From CAILHX01 sp046155285 (GTDB lineage: Bacteria; Pseudomonadota; Gammaproteobacteria; Burkholderiales; Methylophilaceae): a stretch of 64,000 nucleotides of DNA. The position numbers and the translations under genes are program-made. Positions 33,200-42,599 of the stretch are shown piece after piece (the stretch's first letter is position 1; every line of letters starts with the position of its first letter). The notes beneath the pieces are model-generated. The model was given only the letters and a program-made list of their open reading frames with translations. It searched no databases and had not been told where the DNA came from. Location: positions 1 through 64,000 of the forward strand of contig JBJXEA010000026.1 in assembly GCA_046155285.1 (NCBI GenBank), read 5' to 3'.

Positions 33200-36100
33200 A
33201 TGTTCTCAACATTCTTCATCAAGCGCCCCATCTTTGCTGCGGTACTTTCCATTTTCATCGTTATTGCTGGATTGGCGGCGATGAAATCGCTACCTATCGC
33301 GCAATATCCTGAAATCGCGCCGCCGGTGGTGACAGTGCGTGCCATTTATCCGGGAGCCTCTGCCGAGGTGCTGGAGCAAACCGTGGCCTCACCCTTGGAG
33401 TCACAAATCACCGGCGTTGAACACATGATGTATATGAGTTCTACCTCGGCCTCTAACGGTGTGGTGGAAATTCAAATCACTTTTGACATTGGCGCGGATG
33501 CCGACCAAGCCGCGCTTAATGTGAATAACCGCGTCAAGCAAGCCGAGGCGCGTCTGCCAGAAGAGGTGCGTCGCCAAGGTGTGACTGTGGAGAAGGGCTC
33601 TTCGGCATTCTTGCAGGTGATTGCCTTTTACTCGCCGGATGGGCGTTACAACGACATTTTCACCAGTAATTACGTCACGCTCAATGTGCTGGATCGCATC
33701 AAACGCATCCCCGGTACCACCAACGTACAGATTTTTGGCGCCAAAGACTACGCCATGCGCATTTGGCTTAAGCCTGAGCGTTTGACGCATTTAGGGCTTT
33801 CCACGGCTGATGTGGTGAATGCAATCCGTAGCCAGAACGCGCAATTCGCCCCGGGCAAAATCGGTCAGCCACCGACGGGGGAAGGACAAGAGTTGGTCTA
33901 TACCATCTCTGCGCAAGGGCGGTTGAGTGATCCCAAACAGTTTGAACAAATCATCGTCCGTGCCGATAACAAAGGCGGCATTGTAAGGTTGGCAGACGTG
34001 GCGCGGGTAGAACTCGGTTCTAAAGATTACGACTTCAGAGGCCGCTTGAGCGGAAAAAATGCCACCCTAATGGGTATTTTCTTGCAGCCAGGTGCTAACG
34101 CGCTGGGTGTGGCGGACGAAGTTAATAAAACTGTGGCGGAATTGGCTGCAAGCTTCCCGCAAGGCTTGGAACGAGCTGTGGTGTATGACACTACGCGCTT
34201 TGTGAAGGTGTCCATTCACGAGGTAGTCAAGACTCTGTTCGAGGCCATGGTGCTGGTGTTTCTCGTGGTGCTGCTGTTTTTGCAAAATCTACGTGCCACG
34301 CTCATCCCCACGTTGGCGGTTCCGGTCTCACTCATTGGCACATTTGCTGGGCTCTACGTGCTGGGCTATTCCATCAACACGCTCACGCTGTTCGGCATGG
34401 TGTTGTCTATCGGTATCGTGGTGGATGATGCCATCGTGGTACTGGAAAATACCGAGCGACTCATGGACGAGCGTGGCATTAGCCCAAAAGAAGCGGCGAT
34501 TGAGGCTATGCGCGAAGTCACTAGTCCGGTCATCGCCATCATGCTGGTGCTGGTGTCGGTGTTTGTGCCTATCGCCTTTATGGGTGGGCTGGCGGGCGAG
34601 TTGTATCGCCAGTTTGCCATTACCATTTCCATTTCGGTGATGATTTCTGCGCTGGTGGCTTTAACGCTTACCCCATCGCTGTGCGCCATTATTCTCAAAC
34701 CAAAACATTCGCAACCCAATCTATTTTTTAGAGGGTTTAACCGTCTGTTTGCCTGGGTGACTTTGCGTTACACCGGTGGCGTAAGTTGGCTGCTGAAGCG
34801 CAGTTTTATTGGCTTGTTACTGTTTGCGGGCATGGTCGCCGTCACCGTGCATTTATGGAAAACTACGCCAACTTCGCTCGTGCCAGATGAAGACCAAGGC
34901 TATTACATTGCGGCCGTGTTTCTACCCGATGGCGCGAGTTTGGATCGCACCGATAAAGTAGTGGGAAAAGTCACCGACGCCATACTTTCCAACAAAGCCA
35001 ACCAGTATTCCATCGCGTTTACTGGTCTAGATTTCTTGGGCGGATCATACAAAAACAGCGCAGCGACCATCTTTGTGCCGCAAGTGCCGTGGGATGAACG
35101 CACCATGCCTAGCGGAGCACTAGTGGGAGAGTTTTTCGGCAAAACTGGTGGTATTAAAGAAGCGCTGGCGCTGGCTTTCAACCCGCCTGCCATTTTTGGC
35201 TTGGGCAACGCAGGCGGTTTTGAAGTCAACATCCAAAACAAGGGTGAGGGTGGCGCCAAGCGCTTGAACGAAGTCACCCAAGCCTTCCTCGCCAAGACCG
35301 CGCAGGACAAGAGCTTTGCCTACGCGCAAACCTTGTGGCGCTATAACTCACCGCAGTTGTTCGTGGATATAGACCGCGAACGTGCCGCGAGCTTGGGCGT
35401 AAATCTGCAAGATGTTTTTGACACGCTGTCTGCTACGCTGGGCACACTGTATGTCAACGACTTCAATAAACACGGGCGTACCTGGCAAGTGCTGATGTCG
35501 GCAGACCAGGAATATCGCCGCAAGCCGGAGGATGTTTCCGCCATGTACGTGAAAGGCGCAAACGGCCAAATGGTGCCGTTCTCGGCTTTCGCCAAGGTGC
35601 AATACAGCACTGGGCCGGACACACTCACGCGCTTTAATAATCTACCCGCGGTGAAGATTTTTGGCAGCGGTGCGCCCGGAGTGAGCTCTGGCGAGGCGAT
35701 TGCAAATGTCGAGAAAATCATGAAAGAAGTATTACCTCCAGACTTTTCATATGAATGGAGTGGCGGTGCGTATCAGGAAAAACGCACTGGAGGCGCATCT
35801 AACATCGCTTTGGTGTTAGCGGTGATTATGATGTTCTTCATTCTCGCGGCGCTGTATGAAAGTTGGTTGTTGCCGTTTTCGGTATTGCTAGCGCTACCGT
35901 TTGGTGTGTTTGGTGCGCTGGCGATTGTGTGGCTGCGCAACTTGGCTTTTGGCATTCTGCTGCCTGGCGTGCCGATTCCGCCGCTGACCAATGACGTGTA
36001 CTTCCAAATTGGTCTGGTGACCTTGCTGGGTCTAGCTGCCAAGAACGCGATTCTGATTGTCGAATTCGCTATCATGAAGCAAAAAGAAGATGGCTTGAGT

Positions 36101-36343
36101 GTGACGGAGGCTGTCATAGAAGCCGCTAGATTGCGCTTCCGCCCGATTTTGATGACCTCTATGGCATTTATTCTTGGCGTGGTGCCGCTGGTGATTTCCA
36201 CCGGAGCAGGTGCTGGCGCACGGCAATCGGTAGGCACAGGTGTCATGGGCGGTATGCTGGCAGCAACCTTTTTGGCGATTGCTTTCGTGCCGCTGTTCTT
36301 TAAACTGCTGGATAGAAAAAAACACCCAGTGAAGAAGAATTAA
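33200..36343 (+). CDS. RND multidrug efflux pump (HAE1 family, MexB/AcrB-like)
   Basis: A 1047-residue proton antiporter of the hydrophobe/amphiphile efflux group. The N-terminal helix MFSTFFIKRPIFAAVLS and the paired proton-relay Asp in IGIVVDDAIVVLEN are diagnostic. Twelve membrane helices and two large periplasmic loops are expected and the length fits. It follows the adaptor by 11 bases. Its last codons are tandemly duplicated just after the stop (36346-36364). Specific substrates cannot be predicted. Confidence 0.96.
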   Translation: MFSTFFIKRPIFAAVLSIFIVIAGLAAMKSLPIAQYPEIAPPVVTVRAIYPGASAEVLEQTVASPLESQITGVEHMMYMSSTSASNGVVEIQITFDIGADADQAALNVNNRVKQAEARLPEEVRRQGVTVEKGSSAFLQVIAFYSPDGRYNDIFTSNYVTLNVLDRIKRIPGTTNVQIFGAKDYAMRIWLKPERLTHLGLSTADVVNAIRSQNAQFAPGKIGQPPTGEGQELVYTISAQGRLSDPKQFEQIIVRADNKGGIVRLADVARVELGSKDYDFRGRLSGKNATLMGIFLQPGANALGVADEVNKTVAELAASFPQGLERAVVYDTTRFVKVSIHEVVKTLFEAMVLVFLVVLLFLQNLRATLIPTLAVPVSLIGTFAGLYVLGYSINTLTLFGMVLSIGIVVDDAIVVLENTERLMDERGISPKEAAIEAMREVTSPVIAIMLVLVSVFVPIAFMGGLAGELYRQFAITISISVMISALVALTLTPSLCAIILKPKHSQPNLFFRGFNRLFAWVTLRYTGGVSWLLKRSFIGLLLFAGMVAVTVHLWKTTPTSLVPDEDQGYYIAAVFLPDGASLDRTDKVVGKVTDAILSNKANQYSIAFTGLDFLGGSYKNSAATIFVPQVPWDERTMPSGALVGEFFGKTGGIKEALALAFNPPAIFGLGNAGGFEVNIQNKGEGGAKRLNEVTQAFLAKTAQDKSFAYAQTLWRYNSPQLFVDIDRERAASLGVNLQDVFDTLSATLGTLYVNDFNKHGRTWQVLMSADQEYRRKPEDVSAMYVKGANGQMVPFSAFAKVQYSTGPDTLTRFNNLPAVKIFGSGAPGVSSGEAIANVEKIMKEVLPPDFSYEWSGGAYQEKRTGGASNIALVLAVIMMFFILAALYESWLLPFSVLLALPFGVFGALAIVWLRNLAFGILLPGVPIPPLTNDVYFQIGLVTLLGLAAKNAILIVEFAIMKQKEDGLSVTEAVIEAARLRFRPILMTSMAFILGVVPLVISTGAGAGARQSVGTGVMGGMLAATFLAIAFVPLFFKLLDRKKHPVKKN

Positions 36344-36364
36344 AACAGTGAAGAAGGACTAAAA
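36327..36364 (+). repeat. Tandem 19-bp duplication of the pump gene's 3' end
   Basis: CAGTGAAGAAGAATTAAAA (36327-36345) is followed directly by CAGTGAAGAAGGACTAAAA (36346-36364), with 17 of 19 bases identical. The first copy contains the pump's last codons and stop. The second supplies AAGAAGGA, the ribosome site of the channel gene that starts at 36367. Confidence 0.85.
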
Positions 36365-36366
36365 CT

Positions 36367-37779
36367 ATGCGAAAAATCATCGTCATCCCCTTGTTACTGT
36401 TACTCAGTGCTTGTTCCAGCTTTCCACAATTTACCAGCTTTCAAAAGCCGAAAACCGAGCTGCCTGAGACTTGGCCTGGATTGCCGGAAAAGGCCGTGGT
36501 GGCGGATAACGCAGAATGGTGGAAGTTGTATGGCGACGAATCTCTGAATGTGTTGGTGGAAGAGGCGCTTGCCCACAATCATGACATCGCCTTGGCCGCC
36601 GCACGCATCCAAGAGGCACGAGCCGCTATCGTCATCGCCGATGCGGAAACTGATCCTACTGCGACGGCCACGCTGCTGCCGTCGGGCTCCAGAAATTCAC
36701 GCGCTACGGCCACGCCGATTCCGGGGAGCAAAAGTTTTATCGGTAATACCATTGCACGCGTGAATATATCTTACGAATTAGACTTGTGGGGGCGCTTAAG
36801 CCGCGCTACAGATGCGGCCAGATCGGACATGCTGGCGCTTGAGTCTGCCAGAGACACGGTGCGCAACAGCCTCACCGCCGATGTGGTGCAGGGTTATTAC
36901 AATCTGCTGGCGCTGGATGCGCAACTTTCCATCGCTAAAAGAACCGAGGAAACCCGCAAAGACACGCTCAAATTGCAGCGACTACGCATGAATGCAGGCG
37001 TGTCTTCGGAGTTTGAAGTGCGCCAGCTAGAGGCCGATTTGGCATCGGTACAGGCGCAGATTCCGGCGCTGCAACGTTCGCGTACGCAGCAAGAAAATGC
37101 GTTGACGGTATTGCTCGGACGGTCACCCAAGATGATGCTGGAAGGTAAGTTGGAGACCGCCAATGCGCGTGGTTTTGAGATTAAAGTGCCTGCGGGATTG
37201 CCTTCTGATTTGCTGTTGCGTCGCCCCGATTTAAGGCAAGCCGAGCAGAATTTGGTCGCTGCCAATGCACGGGTCAATGTGGCGCGTGCGGCGTTTTATC
37301 CTTCGATTACGCTGACAGGTTTTCTGGGTGGCGAGAGCGAATCCTTGCTCGACTTGTTCATCGGCCCGGCGCGTATATTCCGCTTTGCTGCCGAGCTCAC
37401 CCAGCCTTTGTTTGGGGCTAAACGAATTGGTGCTTCCGTGGATGCCGCCAAAGCGCGTGAAGACCAGTTGATAGCCGAATACAAGCAAGTCGTCGCCAAC
37501 GCTTTCCGCGAGGTACAGGATGCGTTGATCGCACAAAAGGCCGCACAGGAAATTTTGGCTGCTGAGGATGTGCGCGTAGCGGCGCTACAAAAAGCCTTGA
37601 AACTTGCTAAATTGCGCTACGACAACGGCGTTGCCAGCCAGTTGGAAATGTTGGATGCCGAGCGTAATTTGTTGCAGGCTACCTACGATCAAGTAGATGC
37701 TAAACGCTTGCAACGTGGGGCGATGGCTGATTTGTTTAAGGCGATGGGTGGCGGCTGGAAGAGAGCGGGTGAGGAGTAA
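36367..37779 (+). CDS. Outer-membrane efflux channel (NodT/OprM family)
   Basis: A 470-residue TolC-like lipoprotein. The lipobox LLLSAC has its cysteine at about residue 16. Two repeated helical halves follow, with RVNISYELDLWGRLSRATDAARSDM and ARAAFYPSITLTGFLGGES as family signatures. It forms the trimeric exit duct for the pump. Start supported by AAGAAGGA within the duplicated 19-bp unit. Ends before a MITE-like repeat at 37791. Confidence 0.93.
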   Translation: MRKIIVIPLLLLLSACSSFPQFTSFQKPKTELPETWPGLPEKAVVADNAEWWKLYGDESLNVLVEEALAHNHDIALAAARIQEARAAIVIADAETDPTATATLLPSGSRNSRATATPIPGSKSFIGNTIARVNISYELDLWGRLSRATDAARSDMLALESARDTVRNSLTADVVQGYYNLLALDAQLSIAKRTEETRKDTLKLQRLRMNAGVSSEFEVRQLEADLASVQAQIPALQRSRTQQENALTVLLGRSPKMMLEGKLETANARGFEIKVPAGLPSDLLLRRPDLRQAEQNLVAANARVNVARAAFYPSITLTGFLGGESESLLDLFIGPARIFRFAAELTQPLFGAKRIGASVDAAKAREDQLIAEYKQVVANAFREVQDALIAQKAAQEILAAEDVRVAALQKALKLAKLRYDNGVASQLEMLDAERNLLQATYDQVDAKRLQRGAMADLFKAMGGGWKRAGEE

Positions 37780-37790
37780 GGCGAAAAAGC

Positions 37791-37936
37791 TAACCACCCC
37801 CACCGTTGCACGGCGATCCCTCTTTGAAAAGGAGGGGGAGGTGACGCTGAGGCAGATTAATTAAGAAGTTTGCAATAGCCAGCTTTTTAATCCCCTCCTT
37901 CCCAAGGAGGGGTGGCGCGTAGCGCCGATGTGGTTA
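37791..37936. repeat. MITE-like palindromic element, copy A (about 146 bp)
   Basis: Ends TAACCAC (37791-37797) and GTGGTTA (37930-37936) are inverted. Near each end is a CCCCTCC-type hairpin; the right one is CCCCTCCTT (37892-37900) pairing with 37904-37912. The layout matches copy B at 48845-48978. No open frame of note. Likely a non-autonomous repeat element that also serves as a transcript end. Confidence 0.7.
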
Positions 37937-37944
37937 AGTCGACG

Positions 37945-38511
37945 TTAATTACCCAGTAACGCTTTTTTCAACGCAGTATCCACCGGATGCTCACCCAACC
38001 AGATTTTCAGCAGCGCTGTATATAGCTGTTCACCGGTCACTATTCCCAGAGACTTGCCATTGAATAAGACCTGTGTGCCTTTGCCGGGCAGGTAGTCGAG
38101 TGTGACAACATCGCCTGGGTTGACCTCGCCAACGCTGACTATCATCTGACGGAATGTCTTGAGTTGCGAGCTTAGTGCAGCCAGTGCAGCCGCGCTATTG
38201 TTGTCGTTGAGACCTTCGTTCATGGCGGTGATGAATTGGTCAGCATCTGCTTCGCGCAAAAAAGTCAGGTTTACTCGCTTTGTCCCAGAGTCCTCCAATA
38301 TGGTCGCTGCGTCGGTTTTTTTTGCACTCACATAAAGCGCCGTCACATACACCTTGAAAAACACTTTGATGCGCGTACCAGCGCCGTTGAGCACTAGCGT
38401 CGTATCGCCCACCTGCGCCGTTTCGGCGATTTTTACGCCATGAATCTCCACGGCTTGTGCGCCAAAAGCCGCCACCAGTAACAACGCTGTGAGCCACTGT
38501 TTGAACGTCAT
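37945..38511 (-). CDS. Chalcone-isomerase-like periplasmic protein
   Basis: A 188-residue protein with a signal peptide (MTFKQWLTALLLVAAFGAQA). The domain resembles the bacterial chalcone isomerase-like fold (GAGTRIKVFFKVYVTALYVSAKK, VTLDYLPGKGTQVLFNGKSLG). In bacteria this family has no assigned reaction and is not a flavonoid enzyme. It ends near the MITE-like repeat and its start is 3 bases from the FadL gene end, so co-transcription with the fatty-acid genes is likely. Confidence 0.75.
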   Translation of the reverse strand: MTFKQWLTALLLVAAFGAQAVEIHGVKIAETAQVGDTTLVLNGAGTRIKVFFKVYVTALYVSAKKTDAATILEDSGTKRVNLTFLREADADQFITAMNEGLNDNNSAAALAALSSQLKTFRQMIVSVGEVNPGDVVTLDYLPGKGTQVLFNGKSLGIVTGEQLYTALLKIWLGEHPVDTALKKALLGN

Positions 38512-38514
38512 GGT

Positions 38515-39753
38515 TTAGAAATTGTGCGTGTATTGCAAGCTGAGGATGTTCACGTCGCCTTCATATTGGCCTCTGACGCGTCCATTGCCAGTGGCAATCT
38601 GGTTGTCATCAATGGAGGCATCCTTGATGAATAGATGGGCGTAGCCAACATCAACCACAGATTTTTCTGAGAATTTATATTGTGCGCCTATGGCAAGCCA
38701 GGTTCTGTCATTGCCGGGGATACGTGCGGTACGGAACTGGTCACTGACGGCTTCTTGGTCATAAGCCACACCAGCGCGTAACTTGAGAGCATCGTTGTAG
38801 TGATAATTGGCACCGACGGAGAAGCGTAGCGTGTTTTCCCAGTTTTCAGGGGTCAGCGTCAATAGCGCGCCGCTGGTTCTGAGGATGCGTAGCTCTTTGA
38901 AGCGGCTCCAGTGCGTCCAAGTCACGTCGCCCATCACATCCCATTGATCATTGTGCTTGCTGAATGCGCTGACCGAAACGTTTTCCGGCAAAGCTGTGCT
39001 GGCGGTGATGTCGCCGCTAAGCGCCGCGGCAGCGCCTCCAAATGTGGCTCTGCCTTTGAGAGTTTGATCCACTTTGGAACGGAAAGATACGCCAACGCGG
39101 GTGTCGGGGGTGAACTGGTAGATGGCACCCACATTGTAGCCAACGCCCCAATCGTTGCCTTTGATGCCAACCGTGGTTTCTCCGCCAGCGCCAAGATTGA
39201 CTGCGCGAGTTAAGGTGGCTTCAGCACGCATGGCAGAAATACCCACGCCCAAAGACAATTGGTCATTCACCTTGAAAGCGATGGAAGGGTTGATGTTGAT
39301 GGTTTTGATTTCGGATTTGATGGCTTGGAAGCGTCCCATCCAGTTATTGTCATATTCGGTCTTGAGGCCAAATGGGGCGTTCACGCCAATGCCCAAGCGG
39401 ATGTTGGGGCTCACGGCTTTGGCGAAATACATATTGGGGACGAAAGCCAGTTCACCGATATCGCCGCCTGTGCCGTTGAGTGCCTTGCCCGCGCCAGCCA
39501 CCGTGCCGTTATTGGTGAAGTCTGCGGAGGGGCGAATCAGGTGTGCGGCAGCTACCAATTGGGTTTCGGGTAAATAGGTCATGCCCGCTGGATTGAAAAA
39601 TATCGTGCTGGCATCCTCGGCGCTAGCTGCAGCCCCGGCAAAGGCGTTGCCCATGACGCTGGCGCTTTGTTCGATGAGTGCAAACCCTGCTGCGTGGGCG
39701 GCAGTGCTGGATAAGGTTAATACTGATAATGCAATGCGAATAGTATGTTTCAC
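38515..39753 (-). CDS. fadL: FadL/OmpP1 outer-membrane long-chain fatty-acid transporter
   Basis: About 412 residues. A signal peptide (cut near AHA-AG) is followed by GFALIEQSASVMGNAFAGAAASAEDASTIFFNPAGMTYLPET, the classic N-terminal hatch signature. The C-terminus ends in a beta strand with terminal Phe (LQYTHNF). The frame begins at a TTG (39768), but that codon overlaps the ribosome site GAGGGGAAC. The GTG at 39753 is the better start. Adjacent acyl-CoA synthetase supports fatty-acid or hydrophobic substrate uptake. Confidence 0.88.
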   Translation of the reverse strand: MKHTIRIALSVLTLSSTAAHAAGFALIEQSASVMGNAFAGAAASAEDASTIFFNPAGMTYLPETQLVAAAHLIRPSADFTNNGTVAGAGKALNGTGGDIGELAFVPNMYFAKAVSPNIRLGIGVNAPFGLKTEYDNNWMGRFQAIKSEIKTININPSIAFKVNDQLSLGVGISAMRAEATLTRAVNLGAGGETTVGIKGNDWGVGYNVGAIYQFTPDTRVGVSFRSKVDQTLKGRATFGGAAAALSGDITASTALPENVSVSAFSKHNDQWDVMGDVTWTHWSRFKELRILRTSGALLTLTPENWENTLRFSVGANYHYNDALKLRAGVAYDQEAVSDQFRTARIPGNDRTWLAIGAQYKFSEKSVVDVGYAHLFIKDASIDDNQIATGNGRVRGQYEGDVNILSLQYTHNF

Positions 39754-39779
39754 AGGTGTTCCCCTCAATAGTTTGATTT

Positions 39780-41600
39780 TTACTTAACTAGACCTTCGTA
39801 CATTTTTTCAACTTCATGACGATAGCGTTCTAACACCGCATTGCGTTTTAGTTTCAGCGTGGGGGTTAACAAGCCATTTTCTATACACCACGGTTCGCTC
39901 AGTAAGCTAGCTCGACGAATCTTAGCATAGCCGGGAAAGGCCTTCATTTGCTGGGCTACCCGTGCCAAAGCAAACGCCCGCGCTTGCGGTAGATGCAGGC
40001 TGGCAGGCCAGGTGCCGGGCAGGTCGCGCTCTTTGGCGGCTTGCTCCCAGCGTTCGCGGTTCATGACTAAAAATACGCTGAGATAAGCTTTACCTTCGCC
40101 CAATATCATCACTTGCTCAAACAATGTATCGGTCAAAATGGCGGCTTCCATATCCACTGGCGGAATCTTCTCGCCGTTGGAAAGCACGATGATTTCCTTG
40201 ACCCGACCCGTGATAAAAATGTGGCCAGCTTCGTCAATCTGCACCACGTCGCCGGTGTTCAACCAGCCGTCAGCGCTAATCATGGCATCGGTAGCAGCCT
40301 TGTTATTCCAGTAACCCAGCATCACGTTGTGGCCGCGTACTTCCAAAGCATTGTTATTGTCCACACGCACTTCCACACCTTTGATAGGCGCTCCTACGCT
40401 ACTGGGGAAGTTGTCTTCAACACGGTTCACTGCAATCACGGGGCTGGTTTCAGTCAGACCGTAACCTTGCAGAATTTGTACGCCTACGCCGATGAACGTC
40501 TGAGCACTACTAGCCGAGAGCGCCGCACCGCCGGAAACCGCCAAGCGCAATCTGCCGCCAAGCCGCGCGCTGATTTTATCGGCGACCAAGCGTTGTAGCA
40601 CTGGCCATAGCAGGTGACTCCAGCGCCAAGGGGCGCGGCCTTGGGCATGTTCAAAACGACTGTAGCCGACGGATATTGTCAAGTCGAATAAGTGGCGCAT
40701 AAAGGCTGGGCCTTTGTCCAACTTGCTGCGTAACGCGCTTTGGATGCGTTCAAAAATGCGCGGCACGGTGATTAAGATGGTCGGTTTAATCTTGGCTAAG
40801 TCTTCCGACAACTGTTGCACCGAGCGTGCATAAGCCACGGCAGCACCCGCCATCACTGGAATGTAATAGCCCGCCATACGTTCAAATGAGTGTGAAAGTG
40901 GCAGGAAAGACAGGAAGATTTCATTGGGTGCAGTGGATACATCGAAGCATTCTAGGGCGTACCAGCAGTTGAGCAGCAAGTTGTGATGGCTCAGCATCAC
41001 GCCTTTGGATTTGCCCGTGGTGCCCGATGTGTAGATGATGGTGGCGAGCGTGTGCGGGTCGGTGACTAGATGTCGAAACTCACCATCAGATTCCGGCAGC
41101 CATTCGTCTATGCCGCGCAGACGGCTGTCGTCATCGCCCTCGGGCGGCGTTTTCAAGGTGACGATGCGGGTGAGCGAGGCGACGTTTATGCAGGCCTCGC
41201 GCACTGGGTGCCAGTGTTCTGCGCAGTCTATGAGCAATAGTTTGGCACTACAATCTTGCAGCACATGGGCGACATTTTCAGGTCTATCCGCCACGTACAA
41301 CGGCACGGTCACCAGCCCTAAGCCCAGCGCGGCTTGGTCGAACACCACCCAGGACGGACAGTTTTTGAGCATGATGGCGACGCGGTCGCCCGGTTGCAAG
41401 CCTTCGTGCATCATCGCGGCTTGCCAGCAGGCGATGTCTTGTGTCATTTGCTGCCAAGTCAGATCGCGCCAATCGCATTGATGGTCGTCAAAATAACGAT
41501 AGGCCAAACTATGCGGCGAGCGTCGTGCACGCTCGTGGAACATACCATCTAGCGTGATGGCAATATCGGGCGAAATGAGGTCGAGGTGGAGATGCTTCAT
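39780..41600 (-). CDS. Long-chain acyl-CoA synthetase (AMP-forming)
   Basis: A 606-residue ANL-superfamily ligase of the FadD15 type. The AMP-binding signature IIYTSGTTGKSKGVMLSHHN, the loop QGYGLTETSPVIAVN and the hinge GDVVQIDEAGHIFITGRVKEIIVLSNGEKI are all present. It activates fatty acids with ATP and CoA. It ends 26 bases before the FadL start on the same strand, so the pair would take up and activate fatty acids. Substrate chain length is not determined. Confidence 0.92.
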   Translation of the reverse strand: MKHLHLDLISPDIAITLDGMFHERARRSPHSLAYRYFDDHQCDWRDLTWQQMTQDIACWQAAMMHEGLQPGDRVAIMLKNCPSWVVFDQAALGLGLVTVPLYVADRPENVAHVLQDCSAKLLLIDCAEHWHPVREACINVASLTRIVTLKTPPEGDDDSRLRGIDEWLPESDGEFRHLVTDPHTLATIIYTSGTTGKSKGVMLSHHNLLLNCWYALECFDVSTAPNEIFLSFLPLSHSFERMAGYYIPVMAGAAVAYARSVQQLSEDLAKIKPTILITVPRIFERIQSALRSKLDKGPAFMRHLFDLTISVGYSRFEHAQGRAPWRWSHLLWPVLQRLVADKISARLGGRLRLAVSGGAALSASSAQTFIGVGVQILQGYGLTETSPVIAVNRVEDNFPSSVGAPIKGVEVRVDNNNALEVRGHNVMLGYWNNKAATDAMISADGWLNTGDVVQIDEAGHIFITGRVKEIIVLSNGEKIPPVDMEAAILTDTLFEQVMILGEGKAYLSVFLVMNRERWEQAAKERDLPGTWPASLHLPQARAFALARVAQQMKAFPGYAKIRRASLLSEPWCIENGLLTPTLKLKRNAVLERYRHEVEKMYEGLVK

Positions 41601-41643
41601 TATTCTTGTATGAATTGTGACAAGAATGTGAATAATGCAACGC

Positions 41644-42492
41644 TCAGCGGGCTAAAGTCAACGCTTGCAGGCGTGCATTCTCTTCAGCCAAGGTGTCATC
41701 AATTTCACGCATCACGCTGACCAAATCCACTGGCGGCAGAATGCGCTCAAAGCGACCTGTGAGCTTGATGTCAGGGTGTAGTTCGCCACTTTGATACAGC
41801 GCCCAGATTTCCTTGCCGTAGTCGGTTTTCTTCAGGTCGGCGGCAAATTGGCCAAAGTAATTCGCCAAATTGGTCACATCGCGTTCTAACATGGCACTGG
41901 CGTGGTTGTTGCCCGCCGCGTCCACCGCTTGCGGCAAGTCAATAATCACCGGCCCATCGCTGCCCACCAGTACGTTGTATTCGGACAAATCGCCATGAAC
42001 AATCCCCGCGCACAGCATACGCACCACTTGTTGAATCAAGGCGTGGTGGTAGTCGCGGGCGAGTTCTGCGGTGAGCGTGATGTCATTGAGCCTAGGTGCG
42101 GCGTTGCCGTCGTCGTCGGTCACCAGTTCCATCAGCAACACGCCTTCGTAAAAATTAAACGGTTTCGGCACGCGCACTCCGGCGGCGGCAAGGCGATAAA
42201 GCGCGTCCACTTCGGCGTTCTGCCAAGCGTCTTCCTGTGCTTTGCGACCATATTTGGAGCCTTTTTGCATGGCGCGCGCTTGGCGGCTGTTCTTGACTTT
42301 GCGACCTTCGGTGTAATCCACGCTCTGGCGAAAACTGCGTTTGTTGGCTTCTTTGTAAATCTTGACACAGCGCACTTCTTCACCGCAGCGCACCACGAAC
42401 ACCATCGCCTCTTTGCCGCTCATGAGCTGGCGGATGACCTCATCAATGAGGCCATCTTCGATGAGTGGTTCAAGTCTTTTTGGGGTTTTCAT
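41644..42492 (-). CDS. RIO1-family serine/threonine protein kinase
   Basis: A 282-residue atypical kinase. The ATP loop is GKEAMVFVVRCGEE, with the Lys in CVKIYK. The catalytic loop is GIVHGDLSEYNVLV and the metal Asp is in VIIDLPQAVD. RIO kinases are small and lack the activation loop. The bacterial role is unknown; in archaea and eukaryotes RIO1 helps ribosome maturation, so pairing with a neighbouring rRNA pseudouridine synthase is suggestive. The start at 42492 overlaps a spurious upstream extension of the divergent gene. Confidence 0.88.
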   Translation of the reverse strand: MKTPKRLEPLIEDGLIDEVIRQLMSGKEAMVFVVRCGEEVRCVKIYKEANKRSFRQSVDYTEGRKVKNSRQARAMQKGSKYGRKAQEDAWQNAEVDALYRLAAAGVRVPKPFNFYEGVLLMELVTDDDGNAAPRLNDITLTAELARDYHHALIQQVVRMLCAGIVHGDLSEYNVLVGSDGPVIIDLPQAVDAAGNNHASAMLERDVTNLANYFGQFAADLKKTDYGKEIWALYQSGELHPDIKLTGRFERILPPVDLVSVMREIDDTLAEENARLQALTLAR

Positions 42493-42599
42493 TCAGTCAA
42501 TCAGGATTGGGATGGTTGTGGCGTATTTTACGCGGTGATTCAGGATTGCGTAGGGTTATACTCCCCATAAACAACCGAACAGCCACTGACAATCCACAC

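Noticed and set aside
41902..42570. 222-residue plus-strand frame rich in His and Val
   Set aside because: Antisense shadow of the RIO kinase.
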